A stretch of DNA of 26,769 nucleotides from Bacillota bacterium. Its GTDB lineage: Bacteria; Bacillota; Clostridia; Acetivibrionales; DSM-1351. The position numbers and the translations under genes are program-made. The notes under the pieces were generated by a model. That model was not told where the DNA came from, did not search any database, and saw only the letters and a program-made list of their open reading frames with translations. Below, one piece after another: positions 8,409 through 16,164 of the stretch (position 1 is its first letter; each line of letters starts with the position of its first letter). Location of the stretch: positions 1 to 26,769 of the forward strand of contig JAEZIV010000005.1 in assembly GCA_023436515.1 (NCBI GenBank), written 5' to 3'.

Positions 8409-9956
8409 TTATATAAACTTGAACCTGAGGTCTGCTTCAAATATTCTATCCCATGGAAGATTCAGGTCTGACAACTTTACTTGACTTCCAAAGAATTTTC
8501 CTTCCAATTCGTTATCTATCAGCTTTTGAAGCATATCTTTGATTACATTTTCCATATATTCCTTGTGATCACATAGATGATAATAATCTATGTGGGGGAA
8601 ATCAGCTTTTCTGGCTAGTAATTCCGGGGTGACGTCCGCTTGTAAAAACCAATCAGAAACAATTTTCTTTAATAAGAATTCGATAGAAATTCTCATTTTA
8701 TTTTCATTATTATCAAACATTTTGTAATGGCTGCACAAACAACCATGTGCCAAAGCTAAACCGATTGTATTCTGAGACGTATTCCAACCTCCATATGCAC
8801 ATACATTTTCAAACACTCCGCATTTTCTGGCCAGCCTCATAAATTCACTGTCCGAACCATTACTAAAAGCAACGTCGGCAATTGCATAAGGTTTTCCATA
8901 AGTACTTCTGTAAAAAAGTAAGTAGTTAATCATTTCCGTTATATTTGTATAGTTTGTGAAGCTTCTGTCCTTTGTGTATTGATCAATTGCCTCTATCATG
9001 TATCTTCCGGGGGAATGTACTGCCAGCAGCAAATCAGATTCACTTGCAGAAGTTACCATAATGCCGCCAATTGATGAAATTTGTGACTTTATACTTTCAT
9101 TCAAGGGTCGATCTTCATACTTGGGTACAATTGTGGGCCCATAGGTGGAAGAGTATTTGACATATATTTTTGGCGTATATCCCTTAATTTTATTAAAGAT
9201 TCTAGTTAAGAGCACACTCCCTACTTCATCGGCACCGGGATATACCATAACTCTATCTGATATTCTATGTTTACTTATTTCTTTGGAAAGCTCATTCTGT
9301 TCTAATGTTGCATAACCGAACTCAGAACAGTCATCCTTCGGAATTACTAGATAATCAATTACACTTTCCTTTACCAATTTAAGGCACATTTTGTTTACAT
9401 AATTGTTTATTCGCCTTCTGTTGAGGAAATCCTCCATATATTCCCTTGGAATTTTACTGATTAATAAATCAAGCTCTGATTTTTCTTCTTCTGACCCACT
9501 ACCCGCTTCTATTCTATCTTTAAGATATCCGCATTTCCAAATATCGTATCCATGGTCCTTCCAATATGAGGGGTCCTCGGCGTCACTGTTATAAGCAGCC
9601 GCTCTTGCAACAAGGTTGAACCCATGGATTTCCAGTTTGGGATTAAGTTCCTTTAGCTTCCTCAGATTATTCAAATACTTGTCACAGTCACCGAGGGTTT
9701 TATTATGAATTCTTGAATTAATTATGTTTCCATAAAACAGTGCGTCAATGGATATAATGGCATAACCGCACTCTTTAACATTTTCAAAAAGCCACTCCCA
9801 CATTTTTTCTGTATCACTGGGTCTTTTTATTTTTCCCATATATTCAAAAGGTGGTTTAAGCAGTTGAATATCCTCTGTCATATCCGCAAGATTCTGTGGA
9901 TAGACATAATTACATGGTCGCTCATCCAGTGGTACGTATAATACTTTCACTTTCAC
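8409..9956 (-). CDS. DUF4127 family protein
   Basis: A 515-residue soluble protein of unknown function. The N-terminal signature VLYVPLDERPCNY (residues 5-17) is the hallmark of DUF4127; conserved Asp, Arg and His residues recur later (ISIDALFYGN, LVIPKDDCSEFGYA, VMVYPGADEVGS, ADVAFSNGSD, YGGWNTSQNTIG). These look like active-site loops, but the reaction is unknown. I place the start at GTG 9954-9956 rather than the in-frame GTG at 9963-9965, because the latter lies inside the AGGAGGTGA ribosome site; the former sits 8 nt after it. The upstream 41-residue ORF ends within this same ribosome site, suggesting coupled translation. It is the first large enzyme gene of the operon, after the LacI repressor and before the importer. 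That supports a role in handling the imported glycoside. Family call is firm. Confidence 0.8.
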   Translation of the reverse strand: MKVKVLYVPLDERPCNYVYPQNLADMTEDIQLLKPPFEYMGKIKRPSDTEKMWEWLFENVKECGYAIISIDALFYGNIINSRIHNKTLGDCDKYLNNLRKLKELNPKLEIHGFNLVARAAAYNSDAEDPSYWKDHGYDIWKCGYLKDRIEAGSGSEEEKSELDLLISKIPREYMEDFLNRRRINNYVNKMCLKLVKESVIDYLVIPKDDCSEFGYATLEQNELSKEISKHRISDRVMVYPGADEVGSVLLTRIFNKIKGYTPKIYVKYSSTYGPTIVPKYEDRPLNESIKSQISSIGGIMVTSASESDLLLAVHSPGRYMIEAIDQYTKDRSFTNYTNITEMINYLLFYRSTYGKPYAIADVAFSNGSDSEFMRLARKCGVFENVCAYGGWNTSQNTIGLALAHGCLCSHYKMFDNNENKMRISIEFLLKKIVSDWFLQADVTPELLARKADFPHIDYYHLCDHKEYMENVIKDMLQKLIDNELEGKFFGSQVKLSDLNLPWDRIFEADLRFKFI

Positions 9957-9961
9957 GCTTA

Positions 9962-10087
9962 TCACCTCCTCACACAGTGCTCATCAGTATACCTCTCAAG
10001 TATCAGCCTTGATATACCGGAGCTTCTTACTTGCTCAAATATCTTCACATTTGAGCTACCAAAGTCTATCCTAAAACACTCACGCAT
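9962..10087 (-). CDS. 41-residue ORF coupled to DUF4127
   Basis: A short ORF between the LacI repressor (ends 10113) and DUF4127. The ATG at 10085-10087 follows GTGAGGAAAAT, a fair ribosome site, and its TGA stop at 9962-9964 falls inside the AGGAGGTGA site of DUF4127. The peptide starts MRECFRIDFGSSNVKIF and ends in RRY-like basic/acidic text (LERYTDEHCVRR). IDFGSSNVKIF resembles the first phosphate loop of actin-fold sugar kinases, so it could be a kinase relic. It could equally be a real small protein or a leader that couples translation. I do not recognise the family. Confidence 0.45.
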   Translation of the reverse strand: MRECFRIDFGSSNVKIFEQVRSSGISRLILERYTDEHCVRR

Positions 10088-10112
10088 ATTTTCCTCACAA
10101 AATAAGTATTTA

Positions 10113-11114
10113 TCATATTAGCTCTCGTACTGACTCTCTCATCATTAGGAAGTTTGATCCAAGAAGTATATTCCTCGGCTTGTACTCTTTATCATTTATC
10201 ATATTTATAAGTAATTTACCGGCTTCTCTACCTATGTCGTAAATAGGCTGGTTTACAGTTGTCAGAGGCGGATTTGAGTTTGCGGCAAGCTGAAGATTAT
10301 CATATCCCATAACAGACATGGCCTCAGGTATTTTTATGCCCATACTCTGCAATACCCGCATGACTCTGATAGCCTCCTGATCTCCCCCAACAAAAATAGC
10401 ATCCGGCTTTTGATCCTTTATTATAAAATCAAGCTTGTAGACCAAATCACTGTCACTAAAAGCGTATGAATCTGATATGTTATGTTTACTTAGTGGTAAG
10501 CCTGCTTCCTCCAGTGCTTTTTTTGCACCTTCATATCTCTCGGCATGGTCAAGAAAATGCATATCCGCCATAACAAGAAGAATTTCCTTATGGCCAAGCT
10601 TTATAAGCTGCTTTATACCCTCATAGGAACCGGTAAAATTATCACTTCTCACGCTTCCGACTTCTTCACAATCTTTGAACTCATTCCCTACAACTACTAT
10701 AGGTACATGCTTTGCCAGCTCTTTTATATAAACATCATCCTGAGTAGATGAGAAGAATATTCCCCCTACAATATTTCTCATATTGCAGAATTTAGAAAAA
10801 TCCCCACCGTCCTTGGATATTTTTAGAGAAGGAATGAGAGTCAAATTGAAATCTATGTTAAAGATCACACTGGCAATGCCGCTAAGTACAAGAGAGCAAT
10901 ATGGGTTTGAAATCTCAGTAGTGTTGCTTCCAAGAAATATTCCTATATTGTCATTAACAGAAAGTGTATTTGTCTTAGGTTTAATATCCTCTTCCTTAAG
11001 AATTTTAAGGATTTTCTCTCTGGTTTCAACACTTACCTCTGTTTTACCATTTATTACTCTAGACACAGTAGCTATAGAGACACCCGCATTTTTTGCAACT
11101 TCTCTGATATTCAA
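10113..11114 (-). CDS. LacI-family transcriptional repressor (first copy)
   Basis: A 333-residue regulator. Residues 1-45 form the LacI helix-turn-helix and hinge (VAKNAGVSIATVSRVINGKT), followed by a periplasmic-binding-protein-like sensor domain with the usual PIVVVGNEF, GGIFFSSTQDD and VMGYDNLQLA phrases. It ends with a LacI-type tail (FLMMRESV). The start is TTG at 11112-11114, with GGGGGT about 8 nt upstream. It heads the operon: only 25 nt separate it from the small ORF and DUF4127, so it probably represses its own operon and is released by a sugar derived from the imported substrate. It is about three quarters identical by eye to the second LacI at 11968-12969, and the recognition helix is the same in both. 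Its promoter is flanked by repeated GAAACA-type sites. Confidence 0.9.
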   Translation of the reverse strand: MNIREVAKNAGVSIATVSRVINGKTEVSVETREKILKILKEEDIKPKTNTLSVNDNIGIFLGSNTTEISNPYCSLVLSGIASVIFNIDFNLTLIPSLKISKDGGDFSKFCNMRNIVGGIFFSSTQDDVYIKELAKHVPIVVVGNEFKDCEEVGSVRSDNFTGSYEGIKQLIKLGHKEILLVMADMHFLDHAERYEGAKKALEEAGLPLSKHNISDSYAFSDSDLVYKLDFIIKDQKPDAIFVGGDQEAIRVMRVLQSMGIKIPEAMSVMGYDNLQLAANSNPPLTTVNQPIYDIGREAGKLLINMINDKEYKPRNILLGSNFLMMRESVRELI

Positions 11115-11134
11115 ACTTCTACCCCCAGATAATC

Positions 11135-11230
11135 CTGTTTCATTAACTCGTTAATAAAACAATATCACAACAGCTCACATTTGTAAATAGTTTTTTCGTA
11201 ACTGTTTCATTTATTTACGATAATGTTTCA
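11135..11230 (-). promoter_or_regulatory. Repeated operator-like sites around the lacI-1 promoter
   Basis: On the plus strand CTGTTTCATTAA (11135-11146), CGTAACTGTTTCAT (11197-11210) and CGATAATGTTTCA (11218-11230) repeat a (C/A)TGTTTCA core. The middle one is nearly palindromic (GTAAC-T-GTTTC) and is matched by the perfect palindrome GTAACTGTTAC at 11484-11494. They lie just downstream of the start point and just upstream of the -35, where a LacI repressor would act. Confidence 0.4.
11159..11187 (-). promoter_or_regulatory. Promoter of the lacI-1/DUF4127/importer operon
   Basis: On the minus strand TTTACA (11182-11187), a 17-bp spacer, then TATTGT (11159-11164). The start of transcription would be near 11152, about 38 nt before the TTG start codon. 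Confidence 0.6.
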
Positions 11231-11304
11231 AATAACTATTTTGTTACAAACACAGGGGCAAATACGACTATTACTAGTATACAGATTTCCCTGAAATTAA
11301 CTTT

Positions 11305-11433
11305 TTATCCACTGTTCACACTAGTCTCTCCTCTTGCTGCGGCGGCTGTAGATCTCTCCATTATAAGGATTTTTCCAAATAAACCAATATTGTGGTCTTT
11401 AAGATGCTCATGAGTATAAGGGCCATTGTAATT
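11305..11433 (-). pseudogene. Decayed fragment, possibly a LacI C-terminus
   Basis: A 42-codon open stretch without a start codon. It reads GPYTHEHLKDHNIGLFGK then ILIMERSTAAAARGE and a stop. The part NIGLFGKILIMERST lines up loosely with NILLGSNFLMMRESV at the end of the LacI protein encoded just downstream, and with the L-x-x-R-E-S-T ending of the family. It may be what is left of another LacI copy. The identification is tentative; a chance open frame cannot be excluded. Confidence 0.25.
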
Positions 11434-11482
11434 TTACAGCAACTTATTAACCGCAACAATACAGCTGTTTACGTTTTATTTC

Positions 11483-11496
11483 CGTAACTGTTACAT
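11483..11496. promoter_or_regulatory. GTAAC-T-GTTAC palindrome
   Basis: CGTAACTGTTACAT contains a perfect 11-bp palindrome and shares 13 of 14 bases with CGTAACTGTTTCAT at 11197-11210 beside the lacI-1 promoter. It may be an auxiliary operator about 280 bp upstream, allowing looping. Confidence 0.35.
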
Positions 11497-11531
11497 TAAA
11501 TATATTCAGTTCTGACAGAGGCTGCTGTTGC

Positions 11532-11838
11532 CTAATCAAAAACCTTAAACTTATCCCTACCTTCAGCTCCTATAAATATGGCAACTGTTTGAAGTGCCGT
11601 TCTATATTCTTGTATCTGGCTCAACGGCGCACAATAAAAAAGCGGATTGAAATAATCCAACCCGTTTTTTATGACCTAATACTACTATATTTACAGCGAT
11701 AGATTCCAGCCATCTCCCTTGAGCCAGACAGCTCAATAATGGTATGCACCAGCGCCTATCTTAACTTTTACTTGCTGTAATCAAAGGCTTTTGTTCTTTG
11801 AGCAATTCGGCCTGTGTTGTTTCAATTATATTCTCCAT
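11532..11838 (-). pseudogene. Decayed coding remnant of unknown family
   Basis: A stretch on the minus strand that looks coding but is broken. It begins at ATG 11836-11838 (MENIIETTQAELLKEQ), runs 25 codons to a stop, and continues in another frame as VKVKIGAGAYHY, stop, AVWLKGDGWNLSL. After several stops it becomes a 47-codon open stretch (11675-11532) reading NGLDYFNPLFYCAPL then ALQTVAIFIGAEGRDKF and a stop. The composition and continuity suggest one small former gene with a frameshift and nonsense changes. I do not recognise it. A terminator hairpin (11643-11664) now lies inside it. Confidence 0.35.
11636..11670. terminator. Bidirectional terminator downstream of lacI-2
   Basis: CGGATTG (11643-11649) pairs with CAACCCG (11658-11664) using one G-U pair, flanked by A-run and T-run (AAAAAA and TTTTTT) so it works in both directions. 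It would stop transcription from the second lacI gene before the first lacI promoter. Confidence 0.6.
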
Positions 11839-11967
11839 ATTCGCAGCCTACATTTCTTATTTTTGAATAATTCTATTCATTGAATAACAATCCCAAATTA
11901 ATTAATGCGATATATTAATCTCTTAATACTTCTTTAAGCCCTCATAGAGCTTATACCCGAGAGATTA

Positions 11968-12969
11968 CTATTTTCTAGGCATAACCGATTCTCTCATCAT
12001 AAGGTAATTTGCTTGGAGGAGTAGCTTTCTTGGCTTATACTCCTTATCACTTACCATATTTAAAAGCAACTTCCCGGCTTCCCGCCCTATATCATATACA
12101 GGCTGGTTCACGGTAGTAAGTGGAGGGTTTGAGCTTGCTGCCAGCTGCAGGTTGTCATATCCCATTATGGATATATCCTCAGGTATCTTGACGCCCATAC
12201 TCTGTAACACGCGCATTATTCTTATAGCCTCCTGGTCTCCTGCAACAAAAAAAGCATCCGGTTTAGCGTTTTTGACAATAAAGTCAAGCTTATAATGCAA
12301 ATCGGTATCATTGAAGAAGTAAGAATCCATAATATTGTAGCTGCTTACTTCAAGTCCTTCTTCCTCCAATGCTTTTTTTGCGCCTTCATATCTTTCCTTG
12401 TGATCCAGATAAATAAGATCAGCCATTACAAGCACTATATTTTTATGCCCCATTTTGATAAGCTGCTTTGTTGCTTCATAAGCTCCTGTAAAATTATCAC
12501 TTCGCACACTGCCAACTTCCTCAGAATCCTTAAAATCATTTCCAACAACAACAATTGGCACATGCTTAGCAAGTTCCTTTATATATACATCATCCTGGCT
12601 GGTAGAAATAAATATGCCTCCACAGATATTTCTCGAGTTGCAGAAGTTAAAAAAGTCGGTACCATCTTTCGATATTTTCAAAGAAGGAATAAGGTTCAGG
12701 ATATAGTCCCTGTTGAATATTGCGTTAGCTATACCGCTTAATACAATAGAACTGTACGGATTTGAAATCTCGGTTTTACTGTTACCTAAAAAAATGCCTA
12801 TATTATCGGACATAGATAATGTAGCTGTCTTGGGCTTAAAGTCCTTTTCTCTGACAATTTTAAGAACCTTCTCCCTTGTTTCAGGGCTTACATCAGTTTT
12901 CCCATTTATGACCCTTGACACAGTAGCAATAGATACACCGGCATCCTTCGCAATTTCTCTTATATTCAA
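11968..12969 (-). CDS. LacI-family transcriptional repressor (second copy)
   Basis: A 333-residue regulator of the same length and layout as the first LacI: helix-turn-helix IAKDAGVSIATVSRVINGKT at residues 6-25, then the sugar-binding sensor domain (GGIFISTSQDD, PIVVVGNDF, MGYDNLQLAASS) and tail YLMMRESV. Recognition-helix residues are the same as in the first copy, so both should bind the same operator; differences concentrate in the sensor domain and the tail, suggesting they answer to related but different ligands. The start is TTG at 12967-12969 after GAGAGGAAG. It has its own promoter (13020-13048) and lies between two terminators, so it is a single-gene unit, with the ADP-ribosylglycohydrolase-like genes upstream of it. 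A recent duplication is the simplest origin. Confidence 0.9.
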   Translation of the reverse strand: MNIREIAKDAGVSIATVSRVINGKTDVSPETREKVLKIVREKDFKPKTATLSMSDNIGIFLGNSKTEISNPYSSIVLSGIANAIFNRDYILNLIPSLKISKDGTDFFNFCNSRNICGGIFISTSQDDVYIKELAKHVPIVVVGNDFKDSEEVGSVRSDNFTGAYEATKQLIKMGHKNIVLVMADLIYLDHKERYEGAKKALEEEGLEVSSYNIMDSYFFNDTDLHYKLDFIVKNAKPDAFFVAGDQEAIRIMRVLQSMGVKIPEDISIMGYDNLQLAASSNPPLTTVNQPVYDIGREAGKLLLNMVSDKEYKPRKLLLQANYLMMRESVMPRK

Positions 12970-13019
12970 AGTTATTCTTCCTCTCAGCCATTTAATTAGT
13001 TGTCACTAGCTTCCAATAA

Positions 13020-13048
13020 ATTATATCAATTATATTAGACTTTGTGAA
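13020..13048 (-). promoter_or_regulatory. Promoter of lacI-2
   Basis: On the minus strand TTCACA (13043-13048), a 17-bp spacer and TATAAT (13020-13025). No GTAACTGTTAC-like site is obvious here, unlike at lacI-1. Confidence 0.6.
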
Positions 13049-13070
13049 TAATTTAATTCTCGAACAAACA

Positions 13071-13119
13071 AAGGTCAGGTACACACTTGCCTGAAGCCTG
13101 AAGTGTGTTACCTGACCTT
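13071..13119 (-). terminator. Strong terminator after the ADP-ribosylglycohydrolase-like pair
   Basis: AAGGTCAGGTACACACTT (13071-13088) pairs with AAGTGTGTTACCTGACCTT (13101-13119) over about 18 bp with one bulge. On the minus strand it is followed by TTTGTTTGTTCG. It lies 80 nt past the stop of the gene ending at 13199. Confidence 0.7.
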
Positions 13120-13198
13120 AATTGGATAACTGTAATACGTCCCAACTGTCTATCAACAAATAATCCATCCCGGTACAGCCGGAATTCTTTTCTCACTT

Positions 13199-14548
13199 TC
13201 ATTCTTTCCCTATAGCAATTTCAACAGTCCTTCTTGCCAAATCAGAAAGCTTTACCTTTTCAAAATCCATAACACTTGATTTAAGTGTATCCTTTAAAGG
13301 CAATATCCACTTACTTGGAAGACCATTAGCACCAAGTATCATTCCTAATATGGATCCCAGAGTAGCGCAGTTGCAATCTGTATCCAGTCCTCCAAGGAGA
13401 GTAATCTCCATTGATTTTACGTAATCAAGCTCACCATATAGCAAGCCAGCACAGACAAGAATCGCATTTGGTATAACATGAACCCAATCATGCTCTACAT
13501 TATCCCTATATCTCATATGGACATTTTCAATTACCTCTTCCCAGGACACTCCCTCTTCATACCAACCGAGCAGTTCATTAATCAGTTCGCTTAACCTGCA
13601 ATTCTCAGGAATTTGCGAAAGGCCGATTTTTACTATGGCCTTAGTATCTTTAATAACTGCTGCTGAAGCCAACATGGCTGCAATAAGCATTTCACCATAT
13701 ATGCCATTTTTAGTGTGTGTAACAGTTGCATCCCTCCATGCCATTTCTGCCGCACCTTCAGGACAGCCCGGATTTACATATCCGAATATGTCGGCCCTGA
13801 TTTGAGCGCCAATTAACTCACGGTATGGATTTCTGTATTCAGCAGACATGGGAGGAAAAATCAAGTTTGATAAGTTTCTGTATGCAACCCTTTCTGCAGT
13901 ACACAGCCCAAATAAGGGTAAGCTGTCCAACCAGGTTTCGGCTATATCGTAGGATGTAAAGTTCACTCCTGACTTCTCCAGAGTCTTTAACCCTATTATT
14001 GTATAGTTCAAATCATCATCAATGGGGGCACATTCTATCCGGTTTATCCAATTGCTTTTTGGATTCATTGAATATTTTTCTTTTATGCTATCCTCTACAT
14101 CATTTGAAATATAGTAGTTAAGTGGTATGTTCCCGGTTTCTGCCAACAACCCTTTTATATTTGATCTTTTCCAGCCTTCCACCGGCTGACCAAGCAGACA
14201 GCCACTGCATCTTCCAAGCCATGCTCCGTAAACCTTGTCAAACAGCTCCTCTTTACCGAGAGTTCGGTTTAGCAGAGTATCAACGTTGTATTGGGGTCTT
14301 GCCAGTTTTATCTGTCCAATTTCCGAAGGTTCTACATATTTGTACTCCGGAGATACACTTACAGCATTCATTTTCTCGTATAGCTCTATAGCCTTGATTT
14401 CCCTCTCAGGATCATTAGGCTCCATACTTTTGATTTCATCAACCAATGGTTTGAAGCCGGCAACATCTCTACCCTCATCCATACATTGCAGCCATTCTTG
14501 ATCTACATTATCTCCATGCCTGAGATAATAAAGCCTCTCCATTAACAT
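13199..14548 (-). CDS. ADP-ribosylglycohydrolase-fold protein (first of pair)
   Basis: A 449-residue cytoplasmic protein of the DraG/ARH family, which uses two Mg ions to cleave N- or O-glycosidic bonds to ribose. Residues 1-100 are an N-terminal extension without recognised motifs. The catalytic domain starts around 103 (FDKVYGAWLGRCSGCLLGQP). Metal-binding acidic groups are visible at PIDDDLNYT (Asp177-179) and GGLDTDCNCATLGS (Asp389, Asp391), matching the DDD and (G)xDTD patterns, so the enzyme is probably active. The ATG follows AAGGGGG. It is 40 nt after the paralogous gene in one transcription unit that ends at 13071-13119. DraG-type proteins of this long form occur in sugar-utilisation loci, where the substrate is unknown; a nitrogenase role is unlikely as no nif genes are near. 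Family is firm; substrate is unknown. Confidence 0.8.
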   Translation of the reverse strand: MLMERLYYLRHGDNVDQEWLQCMDEGRDVAGFKPLVDEIKSMEPNDPEREIKAIELYEKMNAVSVSPEYKYVEPSEIGQIKLARPQYNVDTLLNRTLGKEELFDKVYGAWLGRCSGCLLGQPVEGWKRSNIKGLLAETGNIPLNYYISNDVEDSIKEKYSMNPKSNWINRIECAPIDDDLNYTIIGLKTLEKSGVNFTSYDIAETWLDSLPLFGLCTAERVAYRNLSNLIFPPMSAEYRNPYRELIGAQIRADIFGYVNPGCPEGAAEMAWRDATVTHTKNGIYGEMLIAAMLASAAVIKDTKAIVKIGLSQIPENCRLSELINELLGWYEEGVSWEEVIENVHMRYRDNVEHDWVHVIPNAILVCAGLLYGELDYVKSMEITLLGGLDTDCNCATLGSILGMILGANGLPSKWILPLKDTLKSSVMDFEKVKLSDLARRTVEIAIGKE

Positions 14549-14588
14549 AAAACAACCCCCTTGTTATCAAAGAATCTTACTACTTTTA

Positions 14589-15932
14589 CTAGTTTTCCAA
14601 TTCTTTTAGTATCAACTCCGGAAGCGTGGTCATTCGTTCAGCAACCTTTGAAAGTCTTCTTTCCATAAAGCCGTTAATTGTGGTATAGATATCATCATTG
14701 AAGGGCTCCAACCACTTGGTATCAAAGTGATCAGGTCCAAAATACGCTCCCAGTATTGAACCTGCAGTTGCTCCAAAGCTGTCGGTATCATTTCCTTGAC
14801 TCACCTGCTTACATATACCATCCGCAACGTTTTCTGCAAATCTGAGTGTATTTATGACAGTACCAACCTCCTGATAAACTCTGCAGGCTGAATACTCCTC
14901 ATACTTTGCGTGTATCCTTCCATACCCGTCCACCCAGTCTTTTGCCTTTGAAACCTCATTTAAGGAATCACTCACTATCTTATAAAATCTGCTTTTTTGT
15001 GGAACATATTTCAGACCGATGTTAAAAATTTCGAGTGGGTCTTTTACTACCTGCGCACTAGCAATAACAGCTGCAATAAACATAGCTCCATATATACCTG
15101 TTCGTCTGTGAGTCCAGCTTGCATCCTTCCATGCTAATTCAGCAGCAAGTGCAGGTCTTCCGGGACAAGCATACCCATATGCATCAGCTCTTATAAGAGC
15201 CCCACAAAACTCATCTCCCGGATTTAAAAAACTAGCCCAATTTTCAACCTTATCGGCTTCGTCATAAGCAATTGAACTTATTCCAGCCCTAAGGAGCATT
15301 GCTCTTTCAGGACCCCAGGTTGTATAAATCGGAAGGTTTTCTATCCATAGCTGTCTGATATGATCCTTTGTGAATGCTGTACCATATTTCTCAAGCAGCA
15401 GCATTCCCATTATGGTGTAGGTTATGTCATCATCCTGGGCAACAAAGCTTATTTTACCTTTTGTTGTCTCTGTCCATGAAATATTTCTTCTTCCCATTGC
15501 CTCAAGGATGTCCTCTGATACATAGTCATTCATAGGCCATTTTCCCACACTCTCCAATGCCTTCCTTATTTCGTACAGATCGGGATATGGCGCTTCTTCA
15601 AGGGGCTTTCCGAGAATACATCCACATACTGACCCATAAAACGCTGTTTCAACTCTTTTTTTAGCTTCAGCTAAATCTATTTGGGCAATTGCACCCATCG
15701 GACGTGACGGGTCACATTCTCTCCATATTTCTTCAAGACTGCTGGGTTCAACAAATTGCCAATCCTTCCTAAATGGTAAATTAGTTAGCCTGTCACCAAA
15801 TGTAAATAACGCATCATAGCTTTTAGGAATAGCCTTAAGTTCCTCATATAAATTCTCAGTGTCATGCCCCTGCTGCATTTTGTCAAAAAGAACACCTTTC
15901 AAAAGCTGCCTTAATCCTTCATGTGTTATCAT
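14589..15932 (-). CDS. ADP-ribosylglycohydrolase-fold protein (second of pair)
   Basis: A 447-residue paralogue of the protein encoded next to it, with the same arrangement: an N-terminal extension (about 90 residues) containing FVEPSSLEEIW, then the DraG-like domain (AFYGSVCGCILGKPLEEAP). The Mg-binding motifs are AQDDDITYT (Asp167-169) and QGNDTDSFGATAGS (Asp382, Asp384). The VEPS phrase also occurs in the first copy's extension (residues 72-75), so the extension is an ancestral part of this subfamily. The ATG follows a GGGGGC site. It is the first gene of its unit, divergent from the AraC-type regulator at 16212, and is probably controlled by it through the direct repeat between them. Sequence divergence between the two copies suggests separate substrates or a heteromeric enzyme rather than a fresh duplication. 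Confidence 0.8.
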   Translation of the reverse strand: MITHEGLRQLLKGVLFDKMQQGHDTENLYEELKAIPKSYDALFTFGDRLTNLPFRKDWQFVEPSSLEEIWRECDPSRPMGAIAQIDLAEAKKRVETAFYGSVCGCILGKPLEEAPYPDLYEIRKALESVGKWPMNDYVSEDILEAMGRRNISWTETTKGKISFVAQDDDITYTIMGMLLLEKYGTAFTKDHIRQLWIENLPIYTTWGPERAMLLRAGISSIAYDEADKVENWASFLNPGDEFCGALIRADAYGYACPGRPALAAELAWKDASWTHRRTGIYGAMFIAAVIASAQVVKDPLEIFNIGLKYVPQKSRFYKIVSDSLNEVSKAKDWVDGYGRIHAKYEEYSACRVYQEVGTVINTLRFAENVADGICKQVSQGNDTDSFGATAGSILGAYFGPDHFDTKWLEPFNDDIYTTINGFMERRLSKVAERMTTLPELILKELEN

Positions 15933-16005
15933 ATTTACATGCCCCCGATATAATATAGATTTAAATAGACCTTGGTCTGTCGCAACTAACAGGTTCTATA
16001 TTTTG

Positions 16006-16011
16006 ATTATA
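16006..16011 (-). promoter_or_regulatory. Candidate -10 of the ADP-ribosylglycohydrolase-like operon
   Basis: TATAAT on the minus strand, with no recognisable -35 at the proper distance (TGAGCC). This is the form expected of an activator-dependent promoter. The start would be near 15999, leaving a leader of about 66 nt. Confidence 0.4.
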
Positions 16012-16084
16012 GGCCATTTTGAGTTGAAGGCTCATTCACATTCAAAACAATCCAAGAATAGCATAACTCAAAAAATTAATAAGC

Positions 16085-16130
16085 ATTATGTAAATCTATA
16101 GAGATTGCCATAAATATTATGTAAATCCAT
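16085..16130 (+). promoter_or_regulatory. Direct repeat, likely AraC-type operator
   Basis: ATTATGTAAATCTAT (16085-16099) and ATTATGTAAATCCAT (16116-16130) match at 14 of 15 positions and start 31 bp apart, three helical turns. AraC-family regulators bind direct repeats on one face of the helix, and one such gene starts 82 bp away. The site lies between the two divergent units. Confidence 0.55.
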
Positions 16131-16164
16131 TAATGATACCTGCCAGTATTCAGCTTAATTGTAG

